12,523 nucleotides of DNA from an uncultured Pseudomonadota bacterium (GTDB taxonomy: Bacteria; Pseudomonadota; Gammaproteobacteria; Burkholderiales; Rhodocyclaceae): positions 1-12,523 of the forward strand of contig CAJAHZ010000142.1 in assembly GCA_903939665.1 (NCBI GenBank), in the 5' to 3' direction. The position numbers and the translations under genes were made by a program. Below are positions 1-7,154 of the stretch, one piece after another. Positions within the stretch are counted from its first letter, which is position 1; every line of letters begins with the position of its first letter. The notes beneath the pieces are model-generated. The model was given only the letters and a program-made list of their open reading frames with translations. It was not told where the DNA came from and ran no database searches.

Positions 1-387
1 GGCTTCGAGCAATATCTGGGCATTTTTTGCGCTCTGGATATAGACCGCCAGGTGCAGTGGCGTCACGCCTTCCAGATCCCGGGCATTGACGTCGGCACCG
101 GCGGCGATCAAAACCTTCAGCGGCCCCGAGTCCGGGTTTGAGGCAGCAAGGTGAATCGGCTGCGAACCCTGCGATGTTTTCACATCACGCGCTTCAGGTG
201 CGGCCTTCAGGATCTTCTCGACATCCTTGGCCGAGCCCATGCGGGCCGCGTCATGAATCAGGTGATCATTGGCCCCCAGAATTCTTTGCTCCTCGCCGAT
301 CACTGGCGGCACCATCGAGCCGAGCACAAAGCCTAACAAAGCTGCACGAACGCTGCGGCGAATCAAGAAACTGAGGTGGGTCATCAT
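1..387 (-). CDS. Exported ankyrin-repeat protein, 3' end cut by window edge
   Basis: The frame is open from an ATG at 387 (a second ATG follows directly at 384) to base 1, giving 129 visible residues with no stop, so the C-terminus lies outside the window. Residues about 1-31 look like a signal peptide: arginines at 10, 11 and 14, then a hydrophobic stretch at 15-30, suggesting export to the periplasm. Ankyrin units follow. LIHDAARMGSAKDVEKIL starts near residue 43, PIHLAA with AAGADVNARD covers about 77-104, and TPLHLA starts near 109. Ankyrin repeats mediate protein-protein contacts; the partner cannot be read from the sequence. A purine-rich AAAGAGAG just upstream of the start is an acceptable ribosome binding site. 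The gene sits behind a terminator after prpE, so it is probably transcribed separately. The ankyrin assignment is firm; the biological role is unknown. Confidence 0.85.
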   Translation of the reverse strand, partial: MMTHLSFLIRRSVRAALLGFVLGSMVPPVIGEEQRILGANDHLIHDAARMGSAKDVEKILKAAPEARDVKTSQGSQPIHLAASNPDSGPLKVLIAAGADVNARDLEGVTPLHLAVYIQSAKNAQILLEA

Positions 388-430
388 TGGCTCTCTTTAT
401 CAAGCTAAAAAACATCGACAGGCAAATGAC

Positions 431-470
431 AAAAAAATTCGCCTGCAATCCCTAAGGACAGCAGGCGAAT
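431..470 (-). terminator. Intrinsic terminator behind prpE
   Basis: A perfect 10-bp inverted repeat (ATTCGCCTGC at 437-446 and GCAGGCGAAT at 461-470) encloses a 14-nt loop. Read on the minus strand, the hairpin is followed directly by seven T residues (the A run at 431-437). It lies about 60 nt after the prpE stop codon and about 45 nt before the ankyrin gene start. It therefore should end the acuI-regulator-prpE transcript and separate it from the ankyrin gene. Confidence 0.85.
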
Positions 471-532
471 CATAACGACTACGGCTTTATTTGTGCTTGA
501 TCTGAATCAGCAAGCAGCGCACCTAAAAAGGG

Positions 533-2428
533 CTAGTTCACCCCAAGCGCCTGTTTGAGCTGCTCGAGCGCCGCCGGGTCTTCGATCGTCGTCAGGTCGC
601 CCGGATCGCGGCCTTCGGCAAGCGCCTGGATCGAACGGCGCAACAACTTGCCGGAACGAGTCTTCGGCAGCACGGTCAGGAAATGCACCCGGCTCGGGCG
701 TGCAATGGCCCCAAGGCTCTCGTCCACCTGTTTCATCACGGCCTTCTCAAGCGCAGCACGCAGTTCCGGTGTGGCGACGCTATCGGCACTCTTGACCACG
801 GCAAAAGCCATCGGCATCTGCCCCTTCAGCTGATCGGCAACGCCGACCACGGCCACTTCGGCAATTGCCGAATGTCCCTGGATCGCCTCTTCGATCTCGC
901 GCGTCCCGAGACGATGGCCGGCGACGTTGATCACGTCGTCGGTACGTCCAAGAATGTAGTGGTAGCCGTCCTTGTCCTTGATACCCCAGTCGAACGAGGA
1001 GTAAACCTGCGGCTCATTGAACAGCGAGAAGTAAGTCGAGACAAAGCGCTCGTCATCGCCCCACACCGTCGACAGGCAGCCAGGCGGCAGCGGCGGCACG
1101 ATGCCGACAATGCCTTTTTCGTCCGCATCGCAGACCGTGCCGTCTTCGCGGAAGATGCGCAGATCGAAGCCATACACCGGGAAGCTCGGCGTACCGAAGC
1201 GGATCTCGGTCTTCTCGACGCCGGGCATGGCGGACAGGATCGGCCAACCGGTTTCGGTCTGCCAATAGTTGTCGATCACCGGCAGCTTGAGTTCGCCCAT
1301 GATCCATTCGTGCGTCGGCTGGTCGAGTGGCTCGCCGGCGAGGAACAGGTGCTTCAGGCTGGACAGGTCGTATTTGTGCATGTATGCCGTATCGTGCTTC
1401 TTCAGCACGCGGGCGGCGGTCGGCGCCGAGAACATGACGTTGACCTTGTACTTCTCGACGATCTGCCACCAGATGCCCGGATCGGGGCGCAGCGGTGTGC
1501 CTTCGTACATGATGGTGCACATGCCGGCGAGCAGCGGGCCGTAAACAATGTACGAGTGGCCGACGACCCAGCCGATGTCGGAAGTGGCAAACAGGGTTTC
1601 GCCTTCGCCGCCGAGAAAAATGTGCTTCATCGACGCGGCCAGCGCGACGGCATAACCGCCGGTGTCGCGCTGCACGCCCTTTGGCTTGCCGGTGGTGCCC
1701 GAGGTGTAAAGGATGTACGACGGTTCGGACGATTCAAGCCAGGTGACCGGCACTTCGGCGTCCATGAACTTCGTACGCAGCGTGGCGTAATCGACGTCGC
1801 GGCCCTCGACCTTGCTGAAGCCCTTGTCGAGACCACGGTCGATCATCAGCACCTTGGCTGGCTTGTGCACCGCCAGATTGATTGCCTCGTCGAGGAGATG
1901 CTTGTAGGGCACGGCCTTGCCGCCGCGCATACCGGCATCAGACGAAACGATCAGCTTCGGCGTCGCATCGTCGATGCGCGTAGCCAGCGAACCGGAGGCA
2001 AAGCCGCCGAACACAACCGAATGGATGGCACCGATGCGGGCGCAGGCGAGCATCGCAAAAGCCGCTTCGGCGATCATCGGCATATAGATCAGGACGCGAT
2101 CGCCCTTGCCGACGCCGAGGCTGAGCATGATCGCGGCAGTGCGCATTACTTCCTTTTGCAACTCGGCAAAGGAGTACGCGATTTCCTGATCGGTCTCGGT
2201 CGAAATGAAGACCAGCGCACGATCATTCGGTCGCTTCGCCGCATGACGATCCACCGCGTTGTAGCAAAGGTTGGTTTCGCCACCAACAAACCACTTGGCA
2301 AATGGCGGACGCGAAAAATCAAGCGTCTGGGTAAAAGGCTTGTGCCAGTCGATCAGTTTGGCCTCTTCCGCCCAAAAGGCGTCGCGGTTTTCGATGGACT
2401 GCCGATGAAACTCTTTGATTGTCGTCAT
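533..2428 (-). CDS. prpE: Propionate--CoA ligase (propionyl-CoA synthetase)
   Basis: This 631-residue AMP-forming acyl-CoA synthetase has about the length of characterised PrpE proteins. It activates propionate with ATP and CoA to propionyl-CoA in the cytoplasm, feeding the methylcitrate cycle or other propionyl-CoA routes; some PrpE enzymes also take acrylate. Visible motifs are the P-loop-like YTSGTTGKPKG at 241-251, NYWQTETGWP at 387-396, GRTDDVINVAGHRLGT at 494-509, and SGKLLRR with the catalytic, acetylatable Lys594. The stretch GVQRDTGGYAVALA after the A3 motif and SDIGWVVGHSYIVY are more PrpE-like than Acs-like, which is why I choose propionate over acetate. The ATG at 2428 has a good AGAGGAAG ribosome binding site a few bases upstream. 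The regulator gene ends 44 nt upstream on the same strand, suggesting co-transcription. Substrate preference is family-based and not proven by the sequence. Confidence 0.93.
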   Translation of the reverse strand: MTTIKEFHRQSIENRDAFWAEEAKLIDWHKPFTQTLDFSRPPFAKWFVGGETNLCYNAVDRHAAKRPNDRALVFISTETDQEIAYSFAELQKEVMRTAAIMLSLGVGKGDRVLIYMPMIAEAAFAMLACARIGAIHSVVFGGFASGSLATRIDDATPKLIVSSDAGMRGGKAVPYKHLLDEAINLAVHKPAKVLMIDRGLDKGFSKVEGRDVDYATLRTKFMDAEVPVTWLESSEPSYILYTSGTTGKPKGVQRDTGGYAVALAASMKHIFLGGEGETLFATSDIGWVVGHSYIVYGPLLAGMCTIMYEGTPLRPDPGIWWQIVEKYKVNVMFSAPTAARVLKKHDTAYMHKYDLSSLKHLFLAGEPLDQPTHEWIMGELKLPVIDNYWQTETGWPILSAMPGVEKTEIRFGTPSFPVYGFDLRIFREDGTVCDADEKGIVGIVPPLPPGCLSTVWGDDERFVSTYFSLFNEPQVYSSFDWGIKDKDGYHYILGRTDDVINVAGHRLGTREIEEAIQGHSAIAEVAVVGVADQLKGQMPMAFAVVKSADSVATPELRAALEKAVMKQVDESLGAIARPSRVHFLTVLPKTRSGKLLRRSIQALAEGRDPGDLTTIEDPAALEQLKQALGVN

Positions 2429-2472
2429 GAGACTTCCTCTTGCAAAACGTGAATATCCTGCACCACTGGAGA

Positions 2473-3618
2473 TTATTCCTGCCCGGCGTCTTCGGCTTCC
2501 TGCGCCCGGTCAAGCATGCGCTTTTCAATGTCCGCCATAGGCAGACCCAACTTCAACTCTCTTTCAAGCAAACGCAACAAAGGCAAAACCTGCTTGCCCA
2601 GTTTGAGCAGATGCGGAATTACCATACTCTCGCGCCCACCGCTAATCAGCTCGATGGCATTCCCGATCGCGGGTGCAACCAGTTCAATTTGCGCCTTGGT
2701 ACTGCAGGCAATCACCCGATTACCACCGCTTTGCTGCGCGGCCTTCAAACGGGCACCAGCCAGTTCGAGCAGTGCGCCGGCCGAGGTCACCCGGTCCTCC
2801 GGCGTATTGGCCACACCAACGCTGACCGACAGGCTCAAGCGCTGCCCATGCAAGGAAATATTGGCCGCGGCGATCGCCTCGCGCAGTCGATTGGCGAAAG
2901 ATTCGCAAGCGGGATACGGCGTACCCGGCGATATGACGGCAAACTGACTGCCGGCAAAATGGCCGAGGCTGTCTTCCTTGCGCATCTTGTTGGCGAGCAT
3001 TTTCGAGAACCGCATCTGCAACTGCTGCACGACTTCGGCGCCGTGCTCCTCGCGTAACCCCGAGAATCGATCGAAGCCCATCACCATGGCGCTGACCTGA
3101 CTATCGTGGCGCATGGCGTGCGACATCGCCTGAGCGGCCTGCAACTCAATGTATTTGCGCGTGAATAGTCCGGTATCCGGATCCTGAACCTGCTGCTCGC
3201 GATTTTCCTTGAGCTGATTCTGCGTCTGCCACAATTTGACCAGCGAATCGATGCGCGCCAACAGCTCGGAGGCGCCGATGCTCTTGCTGATAAAGTCCGA
3301 AACCCCCAGCGCCTTGGCGCGCTGAAGCGCTTCTTCACCTTCCTCGCCGGAGATGATCACCACCGGCATATCCCGGATGCGTGCCAGTTTTGACGCGCGA
3401 ATCCGCGTTAACAAACCGTAACCGTCGAGCACCGGCATCGACAAGTCGGAAATCACCAGCTGAATCGAGTGATCAAGAACGAGGGCCTGCCAACCCGCCT
3501 CGCCATCGACCTCTTCGCGGAAGTCATAATGCTCGCGAATGCGCTTGATGATGGTCGCACGAACCATGCGCGAATCATCGACGATCAGTACGCGGGGGAG
3601 TTGGGTCGCGTTATCCAT
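2473..3618 (-). CDS. Response regulator with receiver and degenerate GGDEF domain, I-site kept
   Basis: The protein has 381 residues. A receiver domain fills about 8-128, with the acidic pair Asp14-Asp15, phospho-acceptor Asp58 (in ISDLSMPVLDG) and conserved Lys112. A GGDEF-type domain fills about 145-305, starting at DPDTGLFTRKYIE. Its catalytic signature reads AGSQF at 222-226 instead of GGDEF/GGEEF, so diguanylate cyclase activity is unlikely. An RxxD motif (R213-K-E-D216) lies exactly five residues before this signature, the spacing of the product-binding inhibitory site of PleD-type cyclases. The protein may therefore bind c-di-GMP without making it. A charged helical tail (about 306-381) is not a domain I recognise. 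No DNA-binding domain is visible, so output is probably by protein contact. It lies between acuI (34-nt gap) and prpE (44-nt gap). The start ATG has only a weak upstream GAGTGA. Confidence 0.88.
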   Translation of the reverse strand: MDNATQLPRVLIVDDSRMVRATIIKRIREHYDFREEVDGEAGWQALVLDHSIQLVISDLSMPVLDGYGLLTRIRASKLARIRDMPVVIISGEEGEEALQRAKALGVSDFISKSIGASELLARIDSLVKLWQTQNQLKENREQQVQDPDTGLFTRKYIELQAAQAMSHAMRHDSQVSAMVMGFDRFSGLREEHGAEVVQQLQMRFSKMLANKMRKEDSLGHFAGSQFAVISPGTPYPACESFANRLREAIAAANISLHGQRLSLSVSVGVANTPEDRVTSAGALLELAGARLKAAQQSGGNRVIACSTKAQIELVAPAIGNAIELISGGRESMVIPHLLKLGKQVLPLLRLLERELKLGLPMADIEKRMLDRAQEAEDAGQE

Positions 3619-3652
3619 GGGGTCACTCGATCCGTATCAGCGATGACAGCAA

Positions 3653-4648
3653 TCAGGCGCCGGCAATCTCGACAACCACTCGGCCACGCGCGCGGCCCTT
3701 GAGGAAGTCATCAAATACGCCCGGCAGATCTTCAAAGCTGATGGTACGCGTCATCTCCCGCAAATGTCGAGGCTGCAGGTCACCCGCCAAACGTTGCCAG
3801 ACGCCGCTGCGATACGGCTCTCCGATGTATCCCGAGTCGATGCCGAGCAAACTCGCGCCACGCAGGATGAACGGCATGACCGTGGTATTGAGCGAAGTGC
3901 TCGCCGCCAGACCGATGCTGGCAATCGTTCCACCCTGCTTCATCGTGCTGGCAATCCAGGCCAGCACATCGCCGCCAAGGTTATCGATAGCGCCAGCCCA
4001 GAGCGCCTTGTCAAGCGGGCGAATGCGCGACAGATCGAGTGAAGTGCGCAGCATGACTTCGCTGGCGCCAAGCCCCTTGAGATAATCAAACTCGCTTTCC
4101 TTGCCGGTGAATGCGGTCACTTGATAGCCAAGCTTTGCAAGCATATCGACCGCCAGGCTACCAACGCCGCCGGTTGCTCCGGTGACGATCACCGGGCCCT
4201 TGGCCGGCGTCAGCCCATTTTCTTCCATGCGAACAATACCGAGCGCCGCCGTAAAGCCCGCTGTACCGAGCGCCATCGCCTCAAACAGAGAAAGACCGGT
4301 CGGCAGAGGAACCACCCAATCGGCTGGAACGCGCGCGTATTCAGCGTAACCGCCATGGTGTGCGACGCCGATATCAAAGCTTGTCGCAATCACCTGATCT
4401 CCCGGCTTGAAACGCGGGTCAGCGCTGCTTTCGACAACGCCCGAAAGATCAATCCCGCCAACGCACGGATAACGGCGAATAATTCTGCCAACCCCCGTCG
4501 CGGCCAAAGCATCCTTGTAGTTGACGCTGGAATAGACGACCTTGATCGTTACCTCGCCCGCATCAAACTGCGATTCGTCCATATTGACAAATCCGCTCTG
4601 CGTCTTGCCTTCTTTTTCTTCGATCAGATAAGCCTTGAAGGGGCTCAT
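3653..4648 (-). CDS. acuI: Acrylyl-CoA reductase AcuI/YhdH-type, NADPH-dependent
   Basis: This is a medium-chain dehydrogenase/reductase of about 331 residues, of the YhdH/AcuI family. Characterised members reduce acrylyl-CoA to propionyl-CoA with NADPH and so remove a toxic electrophile; they act in the cytoplasm. Family signatures (numbered from the ATG at 4648) are YSSVNYKDALA at 39-49, GIDLSG at 65-70, the GroES-like fold with KPGDQVIA at 81-88, and the nucleotide-binding TGATGGVGS at 156-164. No zinc-binding cysteine/histidine set is apparent, as expected for this quinone-reductase-like branch. A longer frame could begin at a GTG at 4654, but that codon overlaps the Shine-Dalgarno GAGGAG, whereas the ATG at 4648 lies 5 nt after it, so the ATG is chosen. 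It is the first gene of the trio with the regulator and prpE. Substrate is inferred from the family and from prpE nearby; other YhdH-type oxidoreductases remain possible. Confidence 0.87.
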   Translation of the reverse strand: MSPFKAYLIEEKEGKTQSGFVNMDESQFDAGEVTIKVVYSSVNYKDALAATGVGRIIRRYPCVGGIDLSGVVESSADPRFKPGDQVIATSFDIGVAHHGGYAEYARVPADWVVPLPTGLSLFEAMALGTAGFTAALGIVRMEENGLTPAKGPVIVTGATGGVGSLAVDMLAKLGYQVTAFTGKESEFDYLKGLGASEVMLRTSLDLSRIRPLDKALWAGAIDNLGGDVLAWIASTMKQGGTIASIGLAASTSLNTTVMPFILRGASLLGIDSGYIGEPYRSGVWQRLAGDLQPRHLREMTRTISFEDLPGVFDDFLKGRARGRVVVEIAGA

Positions 4649-4653
4649 GCGCA

Positions 4654-4661
4654 CTCCTCTC
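4654..4661 (-). promoter_or_regulatory. Ribosome binding site that fixes the acuI start
   Basis: Read on the minus strand the sequence is GAGAGGAG, a strong Shine-Dalgarno match. It ends 5 nt before the ATG at 4648 and overlaps the alternative GTG at 4654. This makes the shorter frame the translated one. Confidence 0.75.
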
Positions 4662-4705
4662 TGAAGGGCAAATCAGGGTCGCAAGCGATCTCCACTCAAC
4701 GCCCT

Positions 4706-4723
4706 AATTCATAATTACGAATT
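4706..4723. promoter_or_regulatory. Near-perfect 18-bp palindrome over the acuI promoter, possible operator
   Basis: The sequence AATTC-A-TAATTA-C-GAATT is its own reverse complement except for one mismatched pair (positions 4711 and 4718). It overlaps the end of the -10 box and the expected transcription start of the acuI operon, where a repressor would block initiation. AT-rich palindromes can arise by chance, and no regulator gene for it lies in the window. Confidence 0.35.
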
Positions 4724-4750
4724 ATAAACACAAATTCACACTTCTGGTAA
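4721..4750 (-). promoter_or_regulatory. Putative sigma70 promoter of the acuI operon
   Basis: On the minus strand a perfect -10 hexamer TATAAT lies at 4726-4721. A weak -35 candidate TTACCA (4 of 6 consensus bases) lies 18 bp upstream at 4750-4745. The predicted transcription start, near 4713, would give a leader of about 65 nt before the acuI ATG. The -10 element is exact; the -35 is poor, so the promoter may depend on an activator or may be an AT-rich coincidence. Confidence 0.45.
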
Positions 4751-4990
4751 GGGGCAATATTGCAGCCTCAGCCGCACTTGCAGCCGATCGCCCCCAAACC
4801 CAGCGCAAAGAGAAAATATACTACGAACCTCCCGACAAACCCATTTGCAGCGCACAAATTCGCCTGTAAATAATTGCCTCCTACCTTTTAAGTAAAATCA
4901 ATAGGTTCCTGTTCACTATTAAAGCATTACATGAGGAAAAGGCCTCTTCAAGGTTTACTTTCGGTAATATTTCACATAAATTTCGCCTCC

Positions 4991-5500
4991 ATGTTCTGTA
5001 AGACACCCGTCACAATCCTGTTTGCTGTCGTGCTGATCGCCCTTTCCGGCGCTGGCGCGGCAAACGCCACCGAGCAGCAAAAGCCGTTTGAAGAGCTTTC
5101 GCTGTTTGAACGCTACACCAATAGCGCGCAGGATCTCATCCTCAAAGGCCTGGAGCTGGTCGGCGTGAACTATCGCCGCGGCGGCACCAATATCGACGGC
5201 GGCCTGGACTGTAGCGGTTTCGTCCAGCTCGTGTTCAAGGATGCCGTTGGTCTCATTCTGCCGCGCACGGCTCGCGAGCAAAGTCAGGTCGGTGACAACA
5301 TCGACAAAACCGAACTCAAGGCGGGCGATCTCGTTTTCTTCAACACCATGCGCCACGCCTTCTCGCACGTCGGCATCTATTTGGGCGACAACCGTTTCCT
5401 GCATTCACCACGCAGCGGCGCCGAAGTCCGTGTTGAAGACATGCGCCAGAGCTACTGGGTGAAACGCTACAATGGCGCACGCCGCGTGGTCGAGCACTAG
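4991..5500 (+). CDS. Secreted NlpC/P60 cell-wall peptidase
   Basis: This is an NlpC/P60-family cysteine peptidase, whose members cleave peptide bonds in peptidoglycan stems. Numbered from the ATG at 4991 (169 residues), residues 1-26 form a good signal peptide: Lys4, a hydrophobic core, and the AxA-type end ANA. The catalytic domain follows, with Cys74 in GLDCSGFVQLVF, His126 in SHVGIYLGD and a third polar residue, His138, in FLHSP, so the catalytic triad appears intact. A longer frame begins at 4931. Those 20 extra codons are AT-rich, contain rare AGG codons and would bury the signal peptide, so 4991 is preferred. Neither start has a clear ribosome binding site. The gene stands alone between a divergent operon and its own terminator. 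Likely role is periplasmic peptidoglycan remodelling; the exact bond cut is unknown. Confidence 0.88.
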   Translation: MFCKTPVTILFAVVLIALSGAGAANATEQQKPFEELSLFERYTNSAQDLILKGLELVGVNYRRGGTNIDGGLDCSGFVQLVFKDAVGLILPRTAREQSQVGDNIDKTELKAGDLVFFNTMRHAFSHVGIYLGDNRFLHSPRSGAEVRVEDMRQSYWVKRYNGARRVVEH

Positions 5501-5522
5501 CCTCCTGATAAAGCACACCGCC

Positions 5523-5546
5523 AACGACGTTTTGCGTCGTTTTTTT
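5523..5546 (+). terminator. Intrinsic terminator after the NlpC/P60 gene
   Basis: A 7-bp perfect stem AACGACG (5523-5529) / CGTCGTT (5535-5541) with a 5-nt loop is followed by a run of T. It begins 22 nt after the peptidase stop codon. This separates that gene from the iron-binding protein gene downstream. Confidence 0.85.
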
Positions 5547-5558
5547 ATATTAACGATC

Positions 5559-5577
5559 AATAACAATTCTCATTTAC
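5559..5577. promoter_or_regulatory. Fur-box-like operator upstream of the iron-binding protein gene
   Basis: On the minus strand the site reads GTAAATGAGAATTGTTATT. By hand it matches 13 of 19 positions of the consensus GATAATGAGAATCATTATC, with the core AATGAGAAT exact. It lies 70 nt before the ATG of the Fe(III)-binding protein gene, between the previous terminator and the start. A TTTACA at 5573-5578 inside the site could be a -35 element, but the matching -10 (TACCCT at 5596) is weak. Iron-dependent repression by Fur is the expected function. Confidence 0.6.
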
Positions 5578-5647
5578 AAGCAAAGAGATTTTATTTACCC
5601 TGCAGCAGAAACACCGAAAGCTATTCTGACCCGACTGGAACCGACCG

Positions 5648-6673
5648 ATGAAAACCAAGCCAACCCGCCCGCTTGTCGCCATTGCCTTGATCGCCACACT
5701 CCTGAATAACGCACAGGCTGAAGAGAACGTGCTCAACCTCTATTCGGCACGCCACTATCAGACAGACGAAGCGCTCTATGCCAATTTCACCAAGCAAACC
5801 GGCATCAGGATCAATCGCATCGAGGGCAAGGAAGACGAGTTGCTCGAACGGATCAAGAATGAAGGCGCCAACAGCCCGGCCGACATCCTGCTCACCGTCG
5901 ATGCGGCACGCCTCGCCGTAGCTCATGAAATGGGGCTTTTTGCGCCGCTCAAATCCGCCTGGCTTGAATCGCGCATTCCGGCGCATCTGCGTACCGATGA
6001 CTGGTTCTCATACTCAACCCGCGCTCGCGTCATCGTGTATGCAAAAGGCGCAGTGAAGCCCGCAGACGTGCAGAGCTATCAGGATCTGGCAAAGCCGGAG
6101 TTGAAGGGCAAGGTGTGCTCACGCTCCGGATCGCACCCCTACAACCTGTCACTGATGGCATCGATCATTGCGCATCAGGGGGAAGCCCGGGCCGAAGAAT
6201 GGGCTAAAAACGTTGTCGCCAACTTTTCGCGCGCACCCAAAGGGGGCGACACCGACCAGATCAAGGCGGTTGCAGCGGGCGAATGTGCTGTTGCGCTGTC
6301 CAATACCTACTATGTCGCACGCCTGATGCGATCGGACAAGGCAGAGGACAAAAAAACCATGGAAAAAGTGGGCGTCATCTGGCCGGATCAACAGGGCTCC
6401 GGCACGCACATCAACATTTCCGGGGGCGGCATGCTGAAGACGTCACAGCACAAGGCCGCGGCGATAAAGTTTCTGGAGTACCTGGCGAGCGATGACGCGC
6501 AGCGTTACTTTGCCGACGGCAACAACGAGTGGCCGGTTGTGGCCAGCGTCAAGGTCGTCAACCCGGCACTTGACGCGCTCGGCAAATTCAAGGCGGACGT
6601 CTTGCCAGTCGGCTCTCTGGCCATGTACCGGAGCAAGGCGCAGATGATCTTCGACCGCGCCGGCTACCGTTGA
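5648..6673 (+). CDS. Periplasmic Fe(III)-binding protein of an iron ABC transporter
   Basis: This 341-residue solute-binding protein belongs to the FbpA/FutA/AfuA family, which captures ferric iron in the periplasm and hands it to an inner-membrane permease. Residues 1-24 are a clear signal peptide ending NAQA, with mature start EENVLNLYSARHYQTDE. Candidate ligands are His36 and Tyr37 in ARHYQTDE and the paired Tyr221-Tyr222 in SNTYYVARL, the twin-tyrosine feature of this family. Cys157 and Cys213 could form a disulfide. The length is normal for the family. A GGAA 7 nt before the ATG is a modest ribosome binding site. A Fur-box-like site upstream suggests iron regulation. No permease or ATPase gene follows on the same strand. 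Instead the stop codon lies inside the 3' end of a convergent response-regulator gene (10-bp overlap), and a matching permease lies 4.5 kb away on the other strand. Confidence 0.9.
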   Translation: MKTKPTRPLVAIALIATLLNNAQAEENVLNLYSARHYQTDEALYANFTKQTGIRINRIEGKEDELLERIKNEGANSPADILLTVDAARLAVAHEMGLFAPLKSAWLESRIPAHLRTDDWFSYSTRARVIVYAKGAVKPADVQSYQDLAKPELKGKVCSRSGSHPYNLSLMASIIAHQGEARAEEWAKNVVANFSRAPKGGDTDQIKAVAAGECAVALSNTYYVARLMRSDKAEDKKTMEKVGVIWPDQQGSGTHINISGGGMLKTSQHKAAAIKFLEYLASDDAQRYFADGNNEWPVVASVKVVNPALDALGKFKADVLPVGSLAMYRSKAQMIFDRAGYR

Positions 6674-7143
6674 CCGTCGCTCCCCTGAAGAGTCGATGCC
6701 TCGCCCGCCGGTGAGGCGTTCTCGCCGGGCTCGGCAGCATCGTCAAAACTTAAGGACACGCTCAGACAACGCTCGACACGCGACAGCAGATCGGCGATCC
6801 GGTACGGTTTGATCAGATAGTCGCTGACACGCAATTTCTTGCCGCGCAACACGCTCGAACTATCCACCACGCCGGTCACCATAATTACCGGCATCGCTTC
6901 CAGTCCGGTATCCTCGCGCATTTTTTCGAGTACGGAAAAGCCGTCGATGTCCGGCATATTCACGTCAAGCAAGACCAGATCGAATACAGCGGTGGCCAAC
7001 AGATCGAGTGCCCGACTGCCCGAGCCGGCCGTGACCACATCGTAGCCTTCAAAGCTGAGCGTACGCTGCAGCGAACTGCGTATCTGCTCATGATCATCAA
7101 CGATCAGAAGTCGCCATTGCTTTCCTGCGCCTGTCGAAGCCAT
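6664..7143 (-). CDS. Single-domain response regulator (receiver with disordered tail)
   Basis: The protein has 159 residues. A receiver domain spans about 10-128, with Asp16-Asp17, phospho-acceptor Asp60 in LLDVNMPDIDG, Thr90 in MVTG and Lys112 in IKPY, so all phosphotransfer residues are present. Residues about 130-159 form a polar, Ala/Gly/Ser/Glu-rich tail with no recognisable output domain. It probably acts like CheY or DivK, by binding a partner or as a phosphate sink. It is the last gene of the kinase operon, starting 11 nt after the stop of the receiver-GGDEF-EAL gene, with an AGGAAA Shine-Dalgarno upstream. Its 3' end overlaps the convergent iron-binding protein gene by 10 bp. The receiver is more diverged from the other two than they are from each other. 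Confidence 0.88.
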   Translation of the reverse strand: MASTGAGKQWRLLIVDDHEQIRSSLQRTLSFEGYDVVTAGSGSRALDLLATAVFDLVLLDVNMPDIDGFSVLEKMREDTGLEAMPVIMVTGVVDSSSVLRGKKLRVSDYLIKPYRIADLLSRVERCLSVSLSFDDAAEPGENASPAGEASTLQGSDGQR

Positions 7144-7154
7144 CGTTCAATTTC

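Noticed and set aside
683..2452. A 589-codon open frame on the plus strand, opposite prpE
   Set aside because: It is fully antisense to a gene with all PrpE motifs. Its protein is rich in His, Arg, Asp and Ala with no recognisable domain, as expected from the mirror frame of GC-rich coding DNA.
4654..4654. GTG as an alternative acuI start two codons before the ATG
   Set aside because: The codon overlaps the Shine-Dalgarno sequence, leaving no spacing for initiation; the ATG at 4648 is correctly spaced.
4856..4866. An 11-bp match (AAATTCGCCTG) to the prpE terminator region at 435-445
   Set aside because: The second copy lacks the inverted partner and T run. A match this short is expected by chance in 12 kb and does not indicate a mobile repeat.
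6698..6717. GC-rich hairpin (8-bp stem with one G-T pair) just past the iron-binding protein stop
   Set aside because: No T run follows, and the bases code for the tail of the convergent receiver. It may slow transcription, but I cannot call it a terminator.
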